Assembly: GCF_001467955.1 (NCBI RefSeq)
Contig: NZ_LNYR01000002.1
Span: forward strand, 60,529-124,528
Reading direction: 5' to 3'
Origin: Legionella quateirensis
Lineage (GTDB): Bacteria; Pseudomonadota; Gammaproteobacteria; Legionellales; Legionellaceae
DNA: 64,000 nucleotides
Shown: in pieces, positions 9,502 to 18,166 of the stretch
Position numbering within the stretch: the stretch's first letter is position 1
How the letters are laid out: the number at the start of each line of letters is the position of its first letter
Translations under genes and position numbers: made by a program
Notes under the pieces: model-generated
What the model was told of the DNA's origin: nothing
The model's database searches: none
Seen by the model: only the letters and a program-made list of their open reading frames with translations

Positions 9502-10383
9502 TCATTCGGATAATTGCTCCGTATTGTGATTTAATTGAGCAGCGGGGCGGCTAAGGAAGGATTTATTATTTAATTGCCAATAAAGCCTCTGAGCCTTAAA
9601 AGGCATGAGTAGCAAATTAATAATTTTGTTGTCGGATTGCTGCAAGTAAGCAGGGACACCTATAGTAATGGAACTCTGAACTACATTCAGTTTTATTGTC
9701 CGATGCAGCTTATCCCAAAATGAAAATACCACACCATAATTTCGATTCGTTTCGTCCATGAAGTTTGAATGATGGATGCCATGCATTCTTGGCGTGACTA
9801 TTATTTTATTCAGCATTTGTTCTAAACGTAGAGGGAGGCGTATATTGCTGTGTTGAAAAAAGGTACTGGCCTGAAAAATAAATTCATAACAAATGAATAT
9901 CAAGGGATTGATACCCAATACCGCTAACTGAACCAATCGAAACACACTGGAGTAGGCAATTTCAACTACATGAAAACGCATGGAAGTGGTTACGTCCAAA
10001 TCGGGATCGGCATGATGAACATTATGAAATCGCCATAAAAGCGGGACTTCATGATTGAGTCTATGCCAATAATAAAACGTTAAATCCATGAGCATGAAAC
10101 CTGAAAAAAAGTGAACTAGGCTATTCGATTGAACTAGGGACAACAGTCCAACGCCATGAGATTGGGTAAGGTCAACAGTGAATTGGGCTACAGGAACTAT
10201 AAATATCTTGGCGCTAAAATAAACCAGAATGGTGAAGCTAAGATTAACAATCCATCGTTCCATGAGTTGTCTGACAGGTTTTCTTAATGGTTTTTTATAT
10301 TCAAGAAATAACAAAGCAAGATAAATAATGGCCAGTGACAGTGCGATAATAAAATGTATTTGGGTAAAGTCACTTGATGTCAT
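9502..10383 (-). CDS. fatty acid hydroxylase/sterol desaturase family membrane protein
   Basis: This is a membrane-bound di-iron oxygenase of the FA_hydroxylase superfamily, predicted to hydroxylate or desaturate a lipid or sterol-like substrate. The expected histidine clusters are all present: HRLNHE, then HNVHHAD, a later FQHS, and HGIHHS in the C-terminal third. Four or so hydrophobic helices (for example FIIALSLAIIYLALLFLE near the N-terminus) anchor it. Length 293 is ordinary for the family. The start is ATG at 10383. The gene is convergent with the metal-efflux operon and lies 54 bp downstream of a minus-strand kinase gene, so they could be co-transcribed. The true substrate is not visible. 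A sterol reductase at 49430-50725 elsewhere in the window makes sterol or isoprenoid lipid modification conceivable but unproven. Confidence 0.85.
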   Translation of the reverse strand: MTSSDFTQIHFIIALSLAIIYLALLFLEYKKPLRKPVRQLMERWIVNLSFTILVYFSAKIFIVPVAQFTVDLTQSHGVGLLSLVQSNSLVHFFSGFMLMDLTFYYWHRLNHEVPLLWRFHNVHHADPDLDVTTSMRFHVVEIAYSSVFRLVQLAVLGINPLIFICYEFIFQASTFFQHSNIRLPLRLEQMLNKIIVTPRMHGIHHSNFMDETNRNYGVVFSFWDKLHRTIKLNVVQSSITIGVPAYLQQSDNKIINLLLMPFKAQRLYWQLNNKSFLSRPAAQLNHNTEQLSE

Positions 10384-10437
10384 TATGTCAAAATCCTAAT
10401 GCTATTGTAGCGATCGAAGTGTTGTATTATGAGTTAT

Positions 10438-11034
10438 TTAACTCATTTTGTTTATTAGAGAAAAAGCTGGAGACACTAATTCCTTTTCTTTCCCGGTTAA
10501 ATCGGGAAAAAATTCCAGTTTCCAACCAACCTTGGGGGGTGTTGTTATTAATTGATTGAATGCTTTGATTAATTGTTCATCGGTTTTTTCATGATTATCA
10601 ATGGTTGGGTAGGACTCCGCGTCTTTACGGTGTGGTTCGAAAGCAATAATCAGTTGTTTAAAATAGGAGACGGTAACGAAATCATCGCGCTGTGCAATTC
10701 GTAAACTGGTTTGTTCCTGTTCGCAGCGTACGTAAATAAACTGGAGATCATCGAATTCAGCACGGAACAATTGCCTGTCCGATTCACGTAACATGGCTTG
10801 TGAGACTATGATAAACGGGTTATTTTTCTTTAGTTCTTTTATTTTATTAATGATTGTTGAACTCAGTTCAGTTGTCATTTGGCGTGTAAAGGGTCGTTCA
10901 TCGCGAACGGCCAGCTTCATTTCTTCAGTGAGAGCCTCGTCACCATCCCAATAACAGGCTCCTGACTTTTGTTCCATGAGTCGTCCAATGTAGGTTTTAC
11001 CGACTCCTGGTAAGCCAAATAAAAAAACTATCAT
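10438..11034 (-). CDS. P-loop kinase of the shikimate/gluconate kinase-like (AAA_33) type
   Basis: This is a cytosolic small-molecule or nucleotide kinase of unknown substrate. Walker A is GLPGVGKT at residues 7-14, directly at the N-terminus as in gluconokinases and shikimate kinases. A DGDEAL segment follows, in the position where these kinases bind substrate, then a Walker-B-like FIIVSQ strand and an FIYVRCEQE strand. ATG at 11034 was chosen because AAGGA lies about 5 nt upstream and the P-loop strand begins immediately; an ATG at 11061 would add nine basic residues. The divergent space to the P-type ATPase-like gene contains the small palindrome CCCTACAGTGTAGGG at 11064-11078, a possible operator. 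The C-terminal 50 residues (TPPKVGWKLEFFPDLTG) have no recognised match. Confidence 0.75.
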   Translation of the reverse strand: MIVFLFGLPGVGKTYIGRLMEQKSGACYWDGDEALTEEMKLAVRDERPFTRQMTTELSSTIINKIKELKKNNPFIIVSQAMLRESDRQLFRAEFDDLQFIYVRCEQEQTSLRIAQRDDFVTVSYFKQLIIAFEPHRKDAESYPTIDNHEKTDEQLIKAFNQLITTPPKVGWKLEFFPDLTGKEKELVSPAFSLINKMS

Positions 11035-11260
11035 AGACTTCCTTTTTCTAGTCGCATCCATGCCCTACAGTGTAGGGACGCAAGTAAAAATCCTATTCCT
11101 CACTCAGGGAAAAGTAAAGAGTGTTCGGTTATAAAAATTACACGGTTATTTTGCAATACCTCTTGAACCTTGGATACATAATAAGTTATTAATCAATCTG
11201 AGCTCGAAAGAAGCGAAATACCAAATAAATAGATTGGCGATCAAATAAAGGACTAATGAT

Positions 11261-14200
11261 ATGTATAATGACAAACTGATCGAAGGAAATCCAAAGAAAC
11301 CCCCAACATCCAATGCCTTGCCCAGTCGGGCTTTAGCAACTCACTTTGTAATGGATGCTGAGGCTGATAGAACTTATTACCTCAGAAGTACTGTTCAAGG
11401 AATCGGGAATTTTATCTCGACCCGGGCATCAGAACTTTATAATACTCTGGCGATGACTTTTTCGTTAGACTCTATGGATTTCACCAATTTCAAAAAATAC
11501 ATCTGGCCTGTTATTACATCGGGAGCGGCTTTAGCCATAGGCGATTATGTCATGGGAGGAATCAGTGAATTTCAAACTGGTGTTCCTGAATATGATTTTA
11601 TTTACAAATTCTTTTTTGGTGCAGCAATATTAGGCTATTGCGCGATGCACCGCATTACAGAAACCGAGTTTAAAACAACGGCTGGACTTTCCGCTGCTGT
11701 TGCAAGTGAAGTGGTGGCAATTACTTATTTGTACAGTTCGATTTTCAGTGGTACCCGTTTGATGATAGGTGATTCTTTATCCGATGGTTATGCCTTTGTT
11801 GCCAGTTTAGGTAGCAGTGCTCTGGTCGTACCAAGCAGTGTTGCTTTTTTAACTCAAAAGTTGCAGGATTTATTGGTCAGATACCAATACAGTAGAGGAG
11901 CACAACGATCTGATACTGCAGTGATAAGCAGTGGATTGACGCCATTATCCAATTTGTATTTTCAGTTGAATCATTTTCTTGTCTCTGAATTGATGTCCAG
12001 TTCGCGCATGTTTCAGTTAGGATTAATTTCACATAATATTCTTAATGCGGAACGTATAGTTCAGAAATTCAGAAATCTTCCTGCCTTGCTTGCCGATTTA
12101 ACCCCTGAAACGATTAGAAAACTACTGGATCAGCAAAAAAAACTCAAACAGGATTATGAATATAATAATACCTTGCACAAGGTACTCCGATTTACTCCAC
12201 AAGGATCGGTATTTGTAGAAATTCCGAGATACCGTCTGCGGACAGGGGATTTAGTCTATTGTGACGAGCGGGTAGATTTGTCTTCAGTCCCTTTATCAGG
12301 AGAAATTGTCGCGTTACAGCGAAATAAAGAGGGCCAATTTATAGAAAGTCCAGAGCAACGAAAATTCAGTGTCAATCTGCGCGCTCAAAATGGAGAAGAC
12401 GTGTGGATAGAACATTTATCCAAACCTGACTTTTCCAGTAAGTACAGTAAGGTTGATTTACATGCCATTCATGATGGAAAGCAGGCTGGTGTACTGGTTG
12501 GCGATAAATTGAATCTGTATGGGAACGATAATATGTTCATACAGATTAAGCCGGAAAAAGAGCTATTATTAAGTGGTGGTTATGAGAAAAAATCGGTTAT
12601 TAATCAGATCGTTGCAGAACGCAAACAAAGAAGTGTTTTGCACTCGATTCTTGCATCCATCATTATGGCTGGTTTTTTACAAAGAGACATCATCACCTTG
12701 CCAGCTGAATCTTTACGTTTAATGTTCACTTTATTTCAAACGATGATTCCTTTTTCGGAGGCATTTTTGCGTGATGCAGTAAATAGCCGATTAATGAAAA
12801 AACTGAATAAAAACATGGAAGGTAAACCATTTGAAACGATTGATGCGCTAAGAGTTGTGGATTTATGCAATGCCTTGGGAGGTTATTATCATGATCGTTT
12901 TCCTAATGGGGTAGCGATAATTTCTGATAAAACCGGAACTTTGACTACTACTAAAATGGATGTTCTCGGTTTGTGGTCCATGGGGATGCCTGAAGACGTT
13001 CAACACGTATTAAAAGAAAAAAAGGAATTGCTATTGCCAGATGAGCGTTTGCAAATGGAATCGTTTGAGGTCTTTGCCAGCGCGTATACCAACAATAAAA
13101 AAGAGTTGGAACCTGAAGAGCATGCGATTTTGGAATTATTCAAGGCATTAGTAGACAATGAGCACTGCTTGCAGGTCAGTATTCTGGGAAATAACCACTT
13201 TAAGAAAACCATTACTGTTGAAGACAAGGCAAAGGAAATTGAAAGCTTTCATTTAGGTTTATACCGTACTTTTGGTGGACGTTTCACTTTGGTAGATGAA
13301 GGTAATAATAAATATTTGGTATTTTGTGGTGTGCCGAAGCAAGAGGTATTTAATAACACCACTTTAATGCAACATTATGCCGCAATGCAAAGCAGGAAAG
13401 GAGTATTATCTCGAGACTGGTGCATAGCCCGTACACCAATTTCAGAACAGGAATCGATTAGTTTAAAGCAATTATTTGATGAGGATAATAAAAAGGGAAT
13501 TGAAGCTTTTATTCTGAATCACCCTGAAATGATAAACAACATGCAGCATTATGTTACTTTTATTATTGATAACCCGGTAAAAAAAGGTGCGGAACACTTT
13601 ATTGGACAATGCCGGGAAATTCATGTTCCTGTTTTCGTTGCTACTGGAGATACGACCAAGGCTGCGGAAAATATAGCCAGAGTTTTATGTCCTGCCTATG
13701 CGAAAAATATTCTGTCAATTCGCGCTGATAAAGTGGAGACTCTGGAGCTTGATGCTCTGGATGAAGAGGCTATTCCTTCTGATTCAACGGTTATCTATTC
13801 TGGCATCAACTCTGTTGTCCTTTCTCATTTCAAACAGTTGTTAGCCAGAGAGAAAGCGATGCGTCCTGTAATTATTTTTGCTGAAATGAGCACGGAAGGA
13901 AAAGGCATATTAGCCCGATTTCTCAAAGACAATCAGTTCTTTGTAGTTGCTAATGGGGATGGTACTAACGATGTCATGATGATGAAAAATTCAGATGTTG
14001 TGATTGCTCATTATTCTGATGATAATACGTTTGCACCAGGTGTTGATTCTTTATCCAATATCAGTGACGAACAATTACGTCATCTTTTTGGATCGAAACA
14101 ATCATTTTATGAATTATTTGATATTCATCTTCCCGATAGCCTGTTCAGGCAGCAATTTACTCCTCTTGCTAATTCTCAGGAAAAACCCAGTCTGGCTTTA

Positions 14201-14734
14201 GCATTGAAAAGTGGAAAAATGAGTTTTGATTTGGTTCATGCTGTTGGGGTGACCGATGTTAAAGAAATGTATCAGCAACATTGGTTCAGCGTTGCTTTTG
14301 ATTTGATGTGGTTGTGGATTGCATTCTACGAAATCAATCAAAGTACCGATTTACCTATGGACAATCAAAATATCAGCGCATCTCGTTTCATTACTCAATC
14401 GATGGGGATAGTCATGCTGATCGCTGTTTTTCAATCGCTGGCTAATTATGCCCTGGCAGGAGAGTCTACCAATTTGACGACCATGCTTCTTATGTTATCG
14501 ATGCTACCTATTGTCCTTAAAAGTATATTTTCTGGATTTAGAATGGTGCAGGAGAGGCTATATCCAGCTCCTGAACTGCATGAAAGTGAAGAGGATGAGG
14601 AGCCTCAAACTCGTTCACGTGGGGGTATTATGGGTTATCTGGGTACTCTATTCAGATCAGGACGGCAGAGTCCGAGTCAGGTTCAATCCATAAAGGATGC
14701 ACCGCAGTTAAAAGAGGCGCCAGAATTCAAATAA
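11261..14734 (+). CDS. large P-type ATPase-like membrane protein, atypical
   Basis: This 1157-residue protein carries the phosphorylation core of P-type ATPases: DKTGTLTTTKMD with D556 as the acyl-phosphate residue, a CGVPKQE segment matching the KGAPE nucleotide-binding motif, FVATGDTTKAAENIAR matching the TGD motif, and GDGTNDVMMMK at 899-909 for the hinge. The pre-DKTGT helix contains MIPFSEAF, similar in place to the PISL segment of eukaryotic P4 pumps. No clear TGES actuator loop was found, only LSGEIVAL near residue 345, so phosphatase turnover may be altered. The N-terminal 200 residues hold extra helices, and the C-terminus ends in a charged, Pro/Ser/Gln-rich tail. AAGGA precedes ATG at 11261. 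The substrate is unknown. A host-directed lipid or ion pump is possible but is inference. Confidence 0.8.
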   Translation: MYNDKLIEGNPKKPPTSNALPSRALATHFVMDAEADRTYYLRSTVQGIGNFISTRASELYNTLAMTFSLDSMDFTNFKKYIWPVITSGAALAIGDYVMGGISEFQTGVPEYDFIYKFFFGAAILGYCAMHRITETEFKTTAGLSAAVASEVVAITYLYSSIFSGTRLMIGDSLSDGYAFVASLGSSALVVPSSVAFLTQKLQDLLVRYQYSRGAQRSDTAVISSGLTPLSNLYFQLNHFLVSELMSSSRMFQLGLISHNILNAERIVQKFRNLPALLADLTPETIRKLLDQQKKLKQDYEYNNTLHKVLRFTPQGSVFVEIPRYRLRTGDLVYCDERVDLSSVPLSGEIVALQRNKEGQFIESPEQRKFSVNLRAQNGEDVWIEHLSKPDFSSKYSKVDLHAIHDGKQAGVLVGDKLNLYGNDNMFIQIKPEKELLLSGGYEKKSVINQIVAERKQRSVLHSILASIIMAGFLQRDIITLPAESLRLMFTLFQTMIPFSEAFLRDAVNSRLMKKLNKNMEGKPFETIDALRVVDLCNALGGYYHDRFPNGVAIISDKTGTLTTTKMDVLGLWSMGMPEDVQHVLKEKKELLLPDERLQMESFEVFASAYTNNKKELEPEEHAILELFKALVDNEHCLQVSILGNNHFKKTITVEDKAKEIESFHLGLYRTFGGRFTLVDEGNNKYLVFCGVPKQEVFNNTTLMQHYAAMQSRKGVLSRDWCIARTPISEQESISLKQLFDEDNKKGIEAFILNHPEMINNMQHYVTFIIDNPVKKGAEHFIGQCREIHVPVFVATGDTTKAAENIARVLCPAYAKNILSIRADKVETLELDALDEEAIPSDSTVIYSGINSVVLSHFKQLLAREKAMRPVIIFAEMSTEGKGILARFLKDNQFFVVANGDGTNDVMMMKNSDVVIAHYSDDNTFAPGVDSLSNISDEQLRHLFGSKQSFYELFDIHLPDSLFRQQFTPLANSQEKPSLALALKSGKMSFDLVHAVGVTDVKEMYQQHWFSVAFDLMWLWIAFYEINQSTDLPMDNQNISASRFITQSMGIVMLIAVFQSLANYALAGESTNLTTMLLMLSMLPIVLKSIFSGFRMVQERLYPAPELHESEEDEEPQTRSRGGIMGYLGTLFRSGRQSPSQVQSIKDAPQLKEAPEFK

Positions 14735-14921
14735 TTACTGTTGGCTTGAAATTAAAGAATTGGACAACGAGCTTATAGCTGTTTATTCAAAGTAATTTCA
14801 ATAGTTAGCGAGATCTCGATAACTTTTGAATTTAAAAATTGAACATTTTGTCAAGAAAAACTTAAGGCATCATTGGAAGCGGTTCACTCGCGATGACGGT
14901 TGTTTTACTCGAGTCTTGTTA

Positions 14922-15018
14922 CGTCATCCTGAACGCAGTGAAGGATCTCCTTCAAAGTGGCGGAATAACTGCCTAGTTGCCACAATCAGGAGATCCCTCG
15001 TTTCACTCGGGATGACGG
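14922..15018. repeat. palindromic intergenic repeat, GGATGACG type
   Basis: The gap between the P-type ATPase-like gene and the MerR-type gene contains an imperfect inverted repeat: CGTCATCCTGAACGCAGTGAAGG at the left and GGGATGACGG at the right, with AGGATCTCC and GGAGATCC as inner arms. It is the same family as 3441-3540. A plus-strand open frame running through it into the MerR gene is an artefact. Confidence 0.65.
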
Positions 15019-15036
15019 TAAGGCTTCGGAGTCTGA

Positions 15037-15798
15037 TCAAGACAGATTTTGCTTCGCAAAAACGTTCATGGCTTCTATTAAAAATACGGCCAAATCGGGA
15101 TGATATTGGGTATAAAACTCGCGAAAATCCTGATGCTCAAGATACACCTGACCCAAGCCAATGTAAGTGTCCTGATTGGGGGTCCAAAAAGTTTTTACCC
15201 AAGTATAATGTGTTCGAATTAGTTTCTGTACCTCATCGGATTCCGGTTTTAAATGATGGGTTAAGGCGTTGACCAACGCTTTATTTAAGTCATCTCCTGC
15301 TTGTTTAAACTGTTCCCAGTCATTCTTTTTCCAATCCTTTACTTTATTCCAACTCTCATCAATCTCTTTTTGCGTTATCGTACCCTTATCCAGCAGGTAT
15401 TGCTCATGTTCCTTTTGCTTTGCAGGATCAAAGCCATCATACAGTTCTTTATCACGCATGGTTAATTTACCTCTTATATGTGAAATGGTTTTATCAATCG
15501 TCCTGATGAGTTTATCTGTTCGTTCAAGACTGGATTGCAGTATGGATTTATGAGTTTTTAATGACTCGATTTTATCGAAATCATCACTACTGATAATCCG
15601 TTGTATGTCGTTCAGAGGAAAACCCAATTCACGGAAAAATAATATTTGCTGAAGCATCAACAATTGCTCTTCTTCATAATAACGATACTGATTTTCGCCA
15701 TAAAAAGCAGGCTTGAGCAGACCAATTTCGTCATAGAACCGAAGAGTGCGCGCGCTAACGCCTGAAAGCTCCGCTAATTTTTTTACTGTGTAGTGCAT
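15037..15798 (-). CDS. MerR-family regulator with TipAS ligand-binding domain
   Basis: This is a transcription activator that remodels a promoter with an over-long spacer. Residues 1-70 form the MerR winged helix-turn-helix (YTVKKLAELSGVSARTLRFY, then YRYYEEEQLLMLQQI). A coiled-coil dimerisation helix follows at about 75-110. Residues from about 115 to 253 match the TipAS fold (LYDGFDPAKQKEHEQYLLD, then YTWVKTFWTPNQDTYIGLGQ), a globin-like pocket that binds amphipathic antibiotics or peptides in TipA. ATG at 15798 has AGGAG upstream. Its own promoter shows the 19-bp spacer typical of MerR targets, so autoregulation is likely. No transporter target is obviously adjacent. The Spy-like gene on the other side of the promoter region is divergent and could be co-regulated. 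Confidence 0.92.
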   Translation of the reverse strand: MHYTVKKLAELSGVSARTLRFYDEIGLLKPAFYGENQYRYYEEEQLLMLQQILFFRELGFPLNDIQRIISSDDFDKIESLKTHKSILQSSLERTDKLIRTIDKTISHIRGKLTMRDKELYDGFDPAKQKEHEQYLLDKGTITQKEIDESWNKVKDWKKNDWEQFKQAGDDLNKALVNALTHHLKPESDEVQKLIRTHYTWVKTFWTPNQDTYIGLGQVYLEHQDFREFYTQYHPDLAVFLIEAMNVFAKQNLS

Positions 15799-15825
15799 TT
15801 TTAACTCCTCTTACCGACCAGACAC

Positions 15826-15856
15826 ACGATAAGGGATTACGTAACGTTAAGGTCAA
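15826..15856 (-). promoter_or_regulatory. MerR-type promoter with 19-bp spacer
   Basis: Reading the minus strand, TTGACC (complement of 15851-15856) is followed by exactly 19 bp and then TATCGT (complement of 15826-15831). Within the spacer lies TTAACGTTACGTAA, a dyad-like block like those bound by MerR-family dimers. The promoter sits 28 bp before the regulator's start codon. A 19-bp spacing is the hallmark of promoters activated by MerR proteins, so the regulator probably controls its own gene. Confidence 0.65.
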
Positions 15857-16001
15857 TAGTTAATTTACAGTTCTATTCTAATTTATTTTAGTTTGTTTTT
15901 TGCACAATCGCTCTTCAATTTTAAACGGCTTATCAATCGGCCATTTTTTTTAAAAGCGTCTATAATCAGTACGAGTTACAATAATAAATAGGGAATACAT
16001 C

Positions 16002-16445
16002 ATGTATAAAAAATTTCTATGGATGGCAGCACTTGTTTGTTCTTTGGTACTGAGTCAATCCTCATTTTCAGATTCATGGGGGTGTGGGGAAGGGATGAAA
16101 TCCATGTTGCAAACTTTGAAGCTTGATGATGAACAAAAGGCTAAAATCAAAACTATATTTGATCAACAACAAGCTTCAATGAAGGATTTTGGGACTCAAA
16201 TGAGTGTGTTGGATACCCAAATCGATCAACAGATAAATGCAACCAAATTGGATCAGTCTGCACTGGATGATTTGGTTGATAAAAAAGCAAAACTGATTGG
16301 TTCTATGATCAAATCTAAAATTATGACCAAAATGCAGATTTATGCCGTTCTTAGTGCCGATCAAAAAACTGATCTTCAAAATATGATGAAAAAGCTGGAA
16401 GATAAAATTGCTGCAAAATTTAAAAGTTGTCATCAGAACGATTAA
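16002..16445 (+). CDS. Spy/CpxP-like periplasmic protein
   Basis: This is a small secreted helical protein of the Spy family of ATP-independent periplasmic chaperones and envelope-stress proteins. A signal peptide (residues 1-24, ending SSFSDS) is followed by a helical body. It has two weak copies of the family's LTxxQ element: LKLDDEQKAKIKTIF near residue 40 and LSADQKTDLQNMM near residue 118. The length of 147 is normal. AGGGAA precedes ATG at 16002. The gene stands alone and diverges from the MerR/TipAS regulator with about 200 bp between, AT-rich and suitable for promoters. A weak GC hairpin (GGCACC/GGTGCC, about 16480-16500) follows the stop but lacks a good T-run. Confidence 0.8.
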   Translation: MYKKFLWMAALVCSLVLSQSSFSDSWGCGEGMKSMLQTLKLDDEQKAKIKTIFDQQQASMKDFGTQMSVLDTQIDQQINATKLDQSALDDLVDKKAKLIGSMIKSKIMTKMQIYAVLSADQKTDLQNMMKKLEDKIAAKFKSCHQND

Positions 16446-16589
16446 TCCGGGCATGCAAGTTCATGGTTTATGTTCAGGCACCTGAATGTTTTTTGGGTGC
16501 CGATTTCCTGTAATAATTAATTGATTATTCAGTATATCTCCCAGATAATAAAATTCTTGATAATGTCTCTTGTATAATGTGGAGTATCT

Positions 16590-17453
16590 ATGACTAAAAA
16601 ATCCCATATTCTTTTAGCCTGGGTGCCGCATTTATTTTTATTTTATAAGGAAAAAGTATTTAAAAAACTAATGCCAATTATGTTGGTGTTGACTGTTTAT
16701 GCCATTGTAATTGGTATTTGGTTTAGAAACACTTCAGGTTATGATCTGGGACAATTTCATCTTATTTTCAGTTTTATTTTAACGATTATTATTAGTTTTA
16801 GAGTAAACAGCAGTTATGGTCGCTGGTGGGAAGGGCGTACTCTTTGGGGCTCCATTGTAAATAACAGCCGTAATCTGGGATTAAAGTTTGATACCTTTTT
16901 TGGATTGAATCAGCATCCTGATTTTTACCTCTTGCTGAAGAAGTTGCCTGTTATTATCAAGGCCAATTTGCGCAACAATACTAAACTGTTAAAAGATGAG
17001 TTGGGCGAGTTAGGCATAACAGAATTTAAATCCCAACAACCAGTACTTCTGGTAGTCCAACCAATGTATCGTATCATTAATTCTTTACGTAACGGAACTC
17101 GGGACAGAGCAGAACAATGTACTCAATTGGAAAATCATTTGGCTGCTTTAATTGACATGTCTGGAGGTTGTGAGCGTATAGCCAATACTCGTGTTCCTCC
17201 TGCTTATGCATTTTTTGTGAAGCAGGCATTATTGTTTTATTCGTTAATGTTTCCTTTTGGATGGGTACAAACCTTCGGCGTGTTGATTATTCCCATGATG
17301 GTCATGATCGTTTATGTTTTATTAGGTTTGGAAATTCTCTCTGAGGAATTGGAGGATCCATTTAAAGTTTGTGATAATGGACTGAATCTTGATGTGATTT
17401 CTCGTAAGATTGAACTGAATATAGTACAAATTGCTGGAAATGAGCATGATTGA
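16590..17453 (+). CDS. bestrophin/UPF0187 family membrane channel
   Basis: This inner-membrane protein belongs to the bestrophin family, whose bacterial members form pentameric ion channels. Hydrophobic segments are seen at about residues 28-48 and 58-75, followed by the conserved FRVNSSYGRWWEGRTLWGSIVNNSRN stretch (read here as two shorter blocks, SSYGRWWEGR and WGSIVNNSRN). Later come PPAYAFFVKQALLFYS and two C-terminal membrane helices, ending with LEDPFKVCDNGLNLD, a block typical of the family. Length is 287 residues. Its 3' end overlaps the next gene by 8 bp, suggesting translational coupling. The ion transported is not predictable. Confidence 0.85.
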   Translation: MTKKSHILLAWVPHLFLFYKEKVFKKLMPIMLVLTVYAIVIGIWFRNTSGYDLGQFHLIFSFILTIIISFRVNSSYGRWWEGRTLWGSIVNNSRNLGLKFDTFFGLNQHPDFYLLLKKLPVIIKANLRNNTKLLKDELGELGITEFKSQQPVLLVVQPMYRIINSLRNGTRDRAEQCTQLENHLAALIDMSGGCERIANTRVPPAYAFFVKQALLFYSLMFPFGWVQTFGVLIIPMMVMIVYVLLGLEILSEELEDPFKVCDNGLNLDVISRKIELNIVQIAGNEHD

Positions 17454-18081
17454 TGTTCCAAAACCATTAAATTTCATGACCAAAATCAAAGAAAAAAACA
17501 GTACAAAAACGCACTCTGATACTCCTGAACTTATCAAAAAGCAATCCAATTTTTATTTATTAACAGGTGGTCCTGGTGCTGGAAAAACCACTGTATTGAA
17601 CGAATTGGCGCGACAGAGATTTCAAGTAGTGCCCGAGGTTGCCCGCGCTATTATCAAACATCAAAATGCTATAGGGGGAAATGCTACTCATAACGGTGAT
17701 CGGATTGCCTACTGCAATTTAATGCTTAAAGAATCCATAGATGATTTTATCGCTAAATCTGCCATTCAAGATGTTGTATTTTTTGATAGAGGGATACCTG
17801 ATTTATACAGTTATTCCAAGCGATTCTGCGGGGGAGTCAATGACACTGTTACACAGTATGTTGATCAATTCCGATATAATGCATTGGCTTTTCTCTTCCC
17901 GCCATGGTCCGATATTTATTGCCATGATACAGAAAGAAAGCAGGATTTCCAGGAAGCAATAGATACCTACAATGCTGTAAAAGAAGGATATAGTGCCTGT
18001 GGTTATCAATTAGTTGAAGTACCTAAATGCTCCATTGCAGAACGAATCGAATTTATTTTAAATGCTATGAGACAACAGTAA
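17446..18081 (+). CDS. AAA_28 family P-loop NTPase
   Basis: This is a predicted ATP-binding kinase-like protein. Walker A is GGPGAGKTTV; a Walker-B-like strand VVFFDRGIPD follows about 65 residues later; RFCGGVND and DIYCHDTERKQDF come after it. This layout matches the AAA_28 domain family, often annotated only as ATPase. ATG at 17446 was chosen because GGA lies 8 nt upstream inside the bestrophin 3' end; ATG at 17440 or the TTG at 17431 are less well placed, and ATG 17476 would remove part of a polar N-terminal leader. The overlap with the bestrophin gene suggests the NTPase and channel are made together, a link without known mechanism. Confidence 0.82.
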   Translation: MIDVPKPLNFMTKIKEKNSTKTHSDTPELIKKQSNFYLLTGGPGAGKTTVLNELARQRFQVVPEVARAIIKHQNAIGGNATHNGDRIAYCNLMLKESIDDFIAKSAIQDVVFFDRGIPDLYSYSKRFCGGVNDTVTQYVDQFRYNALAFLFPPWSDIYCHDTERKQDFQEAIDTYNAVKEGYSACGYQLVEVPKCSIAERIEFILNAMRQQ

Positions 18082-18166
18082 TATTTTACAAGCACTTGCA
18101 TTAAGTGATATTGTTTTAAACCATGATTTATAATCCGAATTGAATGCGCTAAGGAAGGAGGAAATG

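Noticed and set aside
14826..15272. Plus-strand 148-residue frame
   Set aside because: It runs through the palindromic repeat and into the antisense of the MerR/TipAS gene; no ribosome site or family match.
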